From positions 1-10,099 of the forward strand of contig CAZFGL010000080.1 in NCBI GenBank assembly GCA_964518645.1: a stretch of DNA of 10,099 nt, written 5' to 3'. This DNA is from HGM13006 sp964518645 (GTDB lineage Bacteria; Bacillota; Clostridia; Oscillospirales; Oscillospiraceae). Position 1 is the first letter of the stretch. The number at the start of each line of letters is the position of its first letter. Made by a program: the position numbers and the translations under genes. This document shows, piece by piece, positions 5,974 to 10,099 of the stretch. Below the pieces are notes generated by a model. That model did not search any database. It had not been told where the DNA came from and was given only the letters and a program-made list of their open reading frames with translations.

Positions 5974-7905
5974 TCAACCCAGATACTTTGCAACGCTGTC
6001 TGCGGCAAAATAACCGGAGTTCACCGCCCATGTCAGCTCAGTGAGGGGGCCGAGAACCCCACGGGTATACCATGTGGACGCCGCATCACCCACCGCATAG
6101 AGGCCGTCGATCACGCTGCCATCCTCACGGATAACCTCCACATCCTCGTTGGTCATAACACCGCCGAAGGCACCCTCGGCAAAGCGCTGGCCCAGGAATG
6201 CATAGAAGGGACCCTGTACAATGGGATTGGCGGGAGGCGGAGGCGGCAGGCCGGGGCCGTCATCCTTGTCCACATCATCATTTTTGAAGGAGGGGTTCCC
6301 CGCCTCATCGTCCTTCATTTCAAAGGGCATCATGGGCTTTCCGGGCTTTTTCAGTTCCTCATTGTATGCTGCAACACTGGCTGTCAGCACCGCAGGATCC
6401 ATCCCCAGTTTCTCCGCAAGTTCTTCCAGCGTCTCACCGCAGTATGCGGGGCCTTCGCTGCGCAGCTCGAAATCAATCTCCGCCCGGTAGTCCTCATAGG
6501 TCATGTTCTTATTGCCCTCTCTGGGATGATCGACAGAATCCCGCAGGTTCTTCTCCACGGTATCCTCCGCAACAATATACCATACCGCATGCTCCGGCAG
6601 GGAATCCAGAAGGGTGGTGTCTCCCATGGGACCCATGGGCATTTCCAGCTTATTGCCCCGGAAGTCTACCATCAGGCTGCCAAACCCGGCCATACCACAG
6701 CCGGAGGCAGTATAAGGATGATGCACCGGGCCAAACTTGTTCAGTTTGGTCTTTTTCATATTGCACCATGCTCCCAGTGGCTTGGACAGAGTCATGCCGT
6801 CGCCGGAGCAGGTAACGGGAGAGAATCGGTGGACAGGATAGCCGCCGTCAAAGAAGTTGGGTTCAAACTCCTTCAGCTTTTCATCGTTGCCGGAGAAACC
6901 GCCGGTGGCCATAACCACGGCCTTTGCATGCACCAGTGTCTCACCGCCGGGATCCAGTGGCTTGGACAGAGTCATGCCGTCGCCGGAGCAGGTAACGGGA
7001 GAGAATCGGTGGACAGGATAGCCGCCGTCAAAGAAGTTGGGTTCAAACTCCTTCAGCTTTTCATCGTTGCCGGAGAAACCGCCGGTGGCCATAACCACGG
7101 CCTTTGCATGCACCAGTGTCTCACCGCCGGGATCCTTTGCCAGAACACCGGAAATACGCCCGGCCTCGTCCTGCAACAGTTCCACAGCCTCATGCTCCGT
7201 GTACACCTCTACCCCAAACTCCGGTGCAACCTGCAACAGTTTCCGGATCAGGTAAGTACCGGCCCAGCCGGGGCCGATGGCAGGGTCATGACATTTGAGA
7301 TTTTCAAACTTCCGGTCAGGATAGTCAATACCGATGGCACCCATGGGGCCACGGCCAATGGCGAAACACTCCCGTGCCTCCTTCTCGTCCAGATCCACCA
7401 GCCACTCAAAGAACCGGCCGGTATTCCGGAGCACCTTCTCCACCAGAGAATCCGGCAGACATCCCTGTGCCTCCCGAATGCAGTACTGAAGCAGCTTCTC
7501 CGTCTGGTCGGGCACCCCCGCCTCCTCATGCCACCGGTTGTAGCCGGTGAACCAGTTGTGGGCAAAGTTGGTGGAACCGCCACACTTCTTCGCCTTCTCC
7601 AGAACAATTACCTTTTTCCCGGTGTTCTGTGCGAAACGAATGGCAGAAACCAGACCGCTTCCGCCTGCGCCGAGTACACAGAGGTCACAGGTCATTTCTC
7701 TTCTCTCATGGGGCTGAGGGGGAACCACAGGTGCCTCAGGATCCGCAATAATACTCTGAGGACACAGCTCTGCGCAGGTACCGCAGGAAATACATTTATC
7801 AGGATCGATCCAATACTGGCTGCCCTTGAAGGTGATCGCCTCCACGGGACAGTTTGTGGCACAGGTGTGACAGCACACACACCGGTCCATAATTTTAAAT
7901 GCCAT
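5974..7905 (-). CDS. Ferredoxin-fused FAD-dependent oxidoreductase (fumarate-reductase flavoprotein type) with internal 60-residue duplication
   Basis: A 643-residue cytoplasmic flavoenzyme; it would be 583 without the duplication. The N-terminus is a two-cluster ferredoxin: C9-C12-C15-C19-Pro and C38-C41-C44-C48-Pro. An FAD domain follows, with LGAGGSG (78-84) and VIVLEK (99-104), ending in GLYAVGDAAS and a C-terminal helix as in fumarate, urocanate and related flavoprotein reductases and ketosteroid dehydrogenases. Electrons would pass from a donor through the 4Fe-4S clusters to FAD, to reduce an unsaturated substrate that is not known. Residues 258-317 and 318-377 are identical and include the conserved ATGGF segment, so folding or activity may be lost. 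ATG 7905 is chosen (GGAAAGG about 11 bases upstream, first cluster following directly); ATG 7941 lies at the predicted transcription start. No signal peptide is seen. The gene lies directly downstream of a MerR regulator gene. Confidence 0.85.
   Translation of the reverse strand: MAFKIMDRCVCCHTCATNCPVEAITFKGSQYWIDPDKCISCGTCAELCPQSIIADPEAPVVPPQPHERREMTCDLCVLGAGGSGLVSAIRFAQNTGKKVIVLEKAKKCGGSTNFAHNWFTGYNRWHEEAGVPDQTEKLLQYCIREAQGCLPDSLVEKVLRNTGRFFEWLVDLDEKEARECFAIGRGPMGAIGIDYPDRKFENLKCHDPAIGPGWAGTYLIRKLLQVAPEFGVEVYTEHEAVELLQDEAGRISGVLAKDPGGETLVHAKAVVMATGGFSGNDEKLKEFEPNFFDGGYPVHRFSPVTCSGDGMTLSKPLDPGGETLVHAKAVVMATGGFSGNDEKLKEFEPNFFDGGYPVHRFSPVTCSGDGMTLSKPLGAWCNMKKTKLNKFGPVHHPYTASGCGMAGFGSLMVDFRGNKLEMPMGPMGDTTLLDSLPEHAVWYIVAEDTVEKNLRDSVDHPREGNKNMTYEDYRAEIDFELRSEGPAYCGETLEELAEKLGMDPAVLTASVAAYNEELKKPGKPMMPFEMKDDEAGNPSFKNDDVDKDDGPGLPPPPPANPIVQGPFYAFLGQRFAEGAFGGVMTNEDVEVIREDGSVIDGLYAVGDAASTWYTRGVLGPLTELTWAVNSGYFAADSVAKYLG
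6774..7135. repeat. Perfect 180-bp in-frame tandem duplication
   Basis: Copies 6774-6953 and 6954-7133 are identical base for base, and the two bases CC at 7134-7135 repeat the first two of each copy, so 182 bases match at an offset of 180. The unit is 60 codons and keeps the reading frame of the flavoprotein gene. GGATCC occurs at 6950-6955 and 7130-7135. The lack of any difference between copies means either a very recent event or an assembly artefact. Confidence 0.97.
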
Positions 7906-7945
7906 TTGTAACACAACCTTTCCAAGTATAGCACTATTCATTGTA

Positions 7946-7976
7946 ATTCTAAAGGATATTGTTGGAATAGAGTCAA
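7946..7976 (-). promoter_or_regulatory. MerR-type promoter (19-bp spacer) for the ferredoxin-flavoprotein gene
   Basis: On the minus strand TTGACT (complement of 7971-7976) and TAGAAT (complement of 7946-7951) are separated by 19 bases instead of 17. An imperfect dyad, ATTCTAA (7946-7952) and TTGGAAT (7962-7968), six of seven paired around 9 bases, covers the -10 box and much of the spacer. Overlong spacers with dyads are the known target of MerR-family activators, and such a regulator is encoded immediately upstream. Start would be near 7939. Confidence 0.65.
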
Positions 7977-7977
7977 G

Positions 7978-8862
7978 TCACTCCATGAAAATCTGCACCT
8001 GCAACTCCGTCAGTTCGCTGATCCGGGATATGGACGCAAAGGAGGGATCCAGTCCGCACTCCAGAATCGTGTCGTCTGTACGGAAATGGTGTTCCTCGAG
8101 GAAACTGGAAAGCCGGGAATAGGCATCCTCGGGCCGGACTTCGTTCCGGTCAAACCGGATGGTTGCATAAAAGCCCACGGGGAATTCCCTTGCCCCCAGA
8201 GGCGGGGCCGATCCATAAAGGCCAGGATCCAGAAAAATACCGTTATATTTCAAAACACCTGTCTCCCGGAAATCCTTCAGAGACACCGTTGCACCTAAGC
8301 TGTAATCGGTCTGAATGGGACTCATATCCCCCAGCAGCCGTTTCCGCTGTTCCATCAGTTGAAGGGGGAAATCCGGATGGGATACAGGAAGGGGCTTGAT
8401 TTCCCGGTGGAGGTAGATCCGCAGAGGTTCAAACTTCCGGATCCCGATGGCGTGAGCCTGATCCGGCTGATCCTCCTGAATGTCCAGCAGTCCCCGGATC
8501 CGCTGCCGCATTTTTTCCAGTTCCCCGATCTGCGCCTCCAGCTGGGCATCCCGCTGCCGCAGGGTGTCGGAGAACACATTCCCGGCCCGAAGTTCGTCCA
8601 TGACCTTCTGGATCTCCGGCAGAGAAAATTGCAGGCTGCGCAAAAACAGAATATACTCCAGCTGCCGCAGCTGCACCACAGAATAGTATCTGTAGCCGGT
8701 TTCCGGATTGATTACCTCCGGCCGGAACAGCCCGATTTTATCATAATGCCGCAGGGTCTGAACCGTAATATCATAAAGGCTGGCCACCCGACCGATCATC
8801 AGCTGGGTATGATGCTCCGGCGGGCGATCCACCGGGGCTTCCGCAGGAGTAAAATCATGCAT
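7978..8862 (-). CDS. MerR-family transcriptional regulator with effector-binding C-terminal domain
   Basis: A 294-residue DNA-binding regulator. The winged helix-turn-helix lies at about 22-60 (MIGRVASLYDITVQTLRHYD, then GLFRPE and NPETGYRYYS, the family signature). A coiled-coil dimer helix follows (about 95-130, LRQRDAQLEAQIGELEKMRQ). The remaining ~160 residues resemble the effector-binding (GyrI-like) domain of BmrR-type regulators, so it probably senses an organic compound, not a metal. There are 21 residues ahead of the usual MerR start; I keep ATG 8862 because CACCTCC (8868-8874, GGAGGTG on the minus strand) is a strong ribosome binding site there, while ATG 8799 has none. Its stop codon overlaps the region of the downstream promoter, 72 bases before the flavoprotein gene, which is its most likely target. 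Confidence 0.9.
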   Translation of the reverse strand: MHDFTPAEAPVDRPPEHHTQLMIGRVASLYDITVQTLRHYDKIGLFRPEVINPETGYRYYSVVQLRQLEYILFLRSLQFSLPEIQKVMDELRAGNVFSDTLRQRDAQLEAQIGELEKMRQRIRGLLDIQEDQPDQAHAIGIRKFEPLRIYLHREIKPLPVSHPDFPLQLMEQRKRLLGDMSPIQTDYSLGATVSLKDFRETGVLKYNGIFLDPGLYGSAPPLGAREFPVGFYATIRFDRNEVRPEDAYSRLSSFLEEHHFRTDDTILECGLDPSFASISRISELTELQVQIFME

Positions 8863-8874
8863 AAAAACACCTCC

Positions 8875-8902
8875 AAAACTCTCACCTATAGAATAGAGTT
8901 TT
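8875..8902. promoter_or_regulatory. 8-bp inverted repeat upstream of the merR-type gene
   Basis: Perfect arms AAAACTCT (8875-8882) and AGAGTTTT (8895-8902) flank 12 bases. The repeat sits directly upstream of the ribosome binding site of the MerR gene. A possible minus-strand promoter overlaps: TTGCAA (complement of 8911-8916) and TATTCT, 16 bases apart. It may be an autoregulatory operator. It shares GAATAGAGT (8891-8899) with the flavoprotein promoter (7965-7973). Confidence 0.4.
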
Positions 8903-9004
8903 TTCGCGGAATTGCAAGAGGGATTCCTTCCCTTTCCGCGCTTTTTGTGAGATGCGTTGAAAACAGCCGAAAAACTTTGTTGTTTGTGTACAAATTATTC
9001 TCCC

Positions 9005-9035
9005 TTGACCTTGCTTCTGGAACATGCTGTACGAT
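9005..9035 (+). promoter_or_regulatory. Possible promoter for the second solute-binding lipoprotein
   Basis: TTGACC (9005-9010) and TACGAT (9030-9035) lie 19 bases apart, 31 bases ahead of the start codon at 9067. The -35 box is good but the -10 box weak and the spacing long. The wider gap 8903-9004 holds only a short repeat (TTTGTGTACAAA, 8983-8994) and nothing else I can assign. Confidence 0.35.
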
Positions 9036-9066
9036 TGAGGTCTAAAATAAACAAGGAGGAATAAAA

Positions 9067-10099
9067 ATGACCAAACGTTTGCTTGCTCTGCTGATGGCCG
9101 TTGCCATGATTCTGGCGCTGGCTGCCTGCGGCGGCGGAGACTCTGTTGTTTCCGAAGCAGCTGCTCCCTCCGAGAGCACTGTCGAAGCACCTGCTGATGC
9201 TCCCGCCACTCTGGAAGAGCCCATTGTGGAAGAACCCACTTCTGAGATGATCCCGGCTGAGCCCGGTGTCACCCCCTATGAGGAGGTTCCCGCTACTGAG
9301 CTGCCTCTGGGCGATGGCTCCGAGACCTTTGAGATCTGGATGGGCATCTCCCCTGCTGCCATGAACTACATCACCTCTCTGGCAGAAAACATGACCTATA
9401 TGGAGATCATGAACCGCACCGGCGTAAACATGAGCTTCATCCACTTCCATCCCGACACCCAGACAGAACAGTTCAACCTGATCTGCGCATCCGGTGACTA
9501 TCCCGACGTTATGAACGGCGTTGCCAACCAGTACACCGGCGGTGCTGATAAGGGCATCGAGGACGAAGTATTCATCGACCTGGCTGAGTACCTGGAGGAA
9601 TATGCACCTCACTACTATTCTCTGGTTCACTCCGACGCAAAACTCTATGACGAGGTAACCACCCCCGATGGTGCTGTTGTTGGCTTCTACAGCCTGTACA
9701 ACGAGGCCCGTCTGAACGACATGGGCTATATCATCCGTCAGGACTGGCTCAACGATCTGTCCATGGACAAGCCCACCACCATCGACGAGCTCCATGATGT
9801 TCTCTCTGCTTTCAAGAATGAGAAGGGCGCTACCGATGCTCTGTTTATCCCCGCTACCGGTGTTTCCGACTACTTCGCTCCCGCCTTTGGTGTTGGCAGC
9901 GGCATGTATGTGGAAGACGGCGTTATGAAGTACGGTCCTCTTGAAGAGGGCTTCAAGGAATACCTCCAGACCATGGCGCAGTGGTTCTCCGAGGATCTCA
10001 TTTACCATGATTTCGCCTTCTACGGCGAGCAGCTGGCATTCCGTGACAACGGCATGATCGGTGCCGGTCAGGTTGCCTGCTTCTACTCCGAGACCGGCG
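9067..10099 (+). CDS. Extracellular solute-binding lipoprotein (LipO/YtcQ type), 3' end outside window
   Basis: At least 344 residues; the reading frame is open to the right edge. It begins with a lipoprotein signal peptide (MTKRLLALLMAVAMILALAA) with lipidation at Cys21, then an acidic, Pro/Ala/Glu-rich linker to about residue 80. The folded part has the marks of family-1 carbohydrate-binding proteins of the LipO/YtcQ group: ASGDYPDVMNG, then DLAEYLEEYAPHY, and IIRQDWLNDLSMDKPTTIDELHDVL. It would bind an oligosaccharide or similar solute for an ABC importer with two YtcP/LplB-like permeases, expected downstream. ATG 9067 is supported by AAGGAGG at 9053-9059. It is transcribed away from the MerR gene with 204 bases between the starts. 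Confidence 0.9.
   Translation, partial: MTKRLLALLMAVAMILALAACGGGDSVVSEAAAPSESTVEAPADAPATLEEPIVEEPTSEMIPAEPGVTPYEEVPATELPLGDGSETFEIWMGISPAAMNYITSLAENMTYMEIMNRTGVNMSFIHFHPDTQTEQFNLICASGDYPDVMNGVANQYTGGADKGIEDEVFIDLAEYLEEYAPHYYSLVHSDAKLYDEVTTPDGAVVGFYSLYNEARLNDMGYIIRQDWLNDLSMDKPTTIDELHDVLSAFKNEKGATDALFIPATGVSDYFAPAFGVGSGMYVEDGVMKYGPLEEGFKEYLQTMAQWFSEDLIYHDFAFYGEQLAFRDNGMIGAGQVACFYSETG

Noticed and set aside
6774..7135. Duplication as an insertion sequence or transposon footprint
   Set aside because: No terminal inverted repeats, no transposase and no target duplication beyond the 2-base CC; it is a simple tandem copy of coding sequence.
5959..7911. 650-codon open frame on the plus strand opposite the ferredoxin-flavoprotein
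   Set aside because: Shadow frame. It carries the same 60-codon repeat only because the DNA is duplicated; the minus-strand product has two perfect ferredoxin motifs and an FAD motif.
7906..7941. Upstream ATG 7941 as the start of the ferredoxin-flavoprotein
   Set aside because: It has no ribosome binding site, lies at the predicted transcription start, and adds 12 residues ahead of the ferredoxin domain without family support.
8983..8994. TTTGTGTACAAA as an operator
   Set aside because: Five-base arms in an A/T-rich stretch are easily found by chance, and the position relative to a promoter is unclear.
8995..10008. 337-codon minus-strand frame opposite the second solute-binding lipoprotein
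   Set aside because: The plus strand shows a lipobox, ribosome binding site and family motifs; the minus-strand translation shows none.

Overview
The window looks like a chromosomal stretch from an anaerobic, low-redox Gram-positive bacterium of the Clostridia, probably a gut Oscillospirales or Lachnospirales relative. This is inferred from lipoprotein signal peptides ending in LxxC, strong GGAGG-type ribosome binding sites, sigma-A style promoters, moderately GC-rich coding sequence, and two iron-sulfur flavoenzymes typical of anaerobes. I see no tRNA, rRNA, CRISPR array, transposase or integrase.

Layout. Positions 115-1416 (minus) encode a ribose-type (periplasmic-binding-protein type 1) lipoprotein; a possible next operon gene starts at the very left edge. 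A 375-base divergent control region (1417-1791) carries a good promoter in each direction. Positions 1792-3720 (plus) encode an Old Yellow Enzyme/enoate-reductase-like iron-sulfur flavoprotein. A GC-rich hairpin and a strong promoter follow, then 3881-5905 (plus), a membrane-anchored protein with a repetitive Pro/Glu-rich cytoplasmic tail and a large external region resembling a beta-propeller. A perfect 18-bp two-way terminator (5919-5960) separates it from the convergent gene 5974-7905 (minus), a ferredoxin-fused FAD oxidoreductase of the fumarate-reductase flavoprotein type. Immediately upstream of that, on the same strand, is a MerR-family regulator (7978-8862). After a divergent gap, a second extracellular solute-binding lipoprotein of the LipO/YtcQ type begins at 9067 and runs off the right edge.

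How the parts may work together. The two reductases are both of kinds that reduce activated C=C bonds using flavin and iron-sulfur clusters. The promoter of the ferredoxin-flavoprotein gene has a 19-bp spacer with an imperfect dyad, the arrangement MerR-family activators act on, so the adjacent MerR protein is its most likely regulator. The two solute-binding lipoproteins belong to different superfamilies and probably serve sugar or oligosaccharide ABC importers whose other parts lie outside the window.

The most striking feature is a perfect in-frame 180-bp tandem duplication inside the ferredoxin-flavoprotein gene. It repeats 60 residues including the ATGGF segment of the FAD domain. It is either a very recent mutation that probably damages or changes the enzyme, or an assembly error. 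No clearly new biological system is evident.
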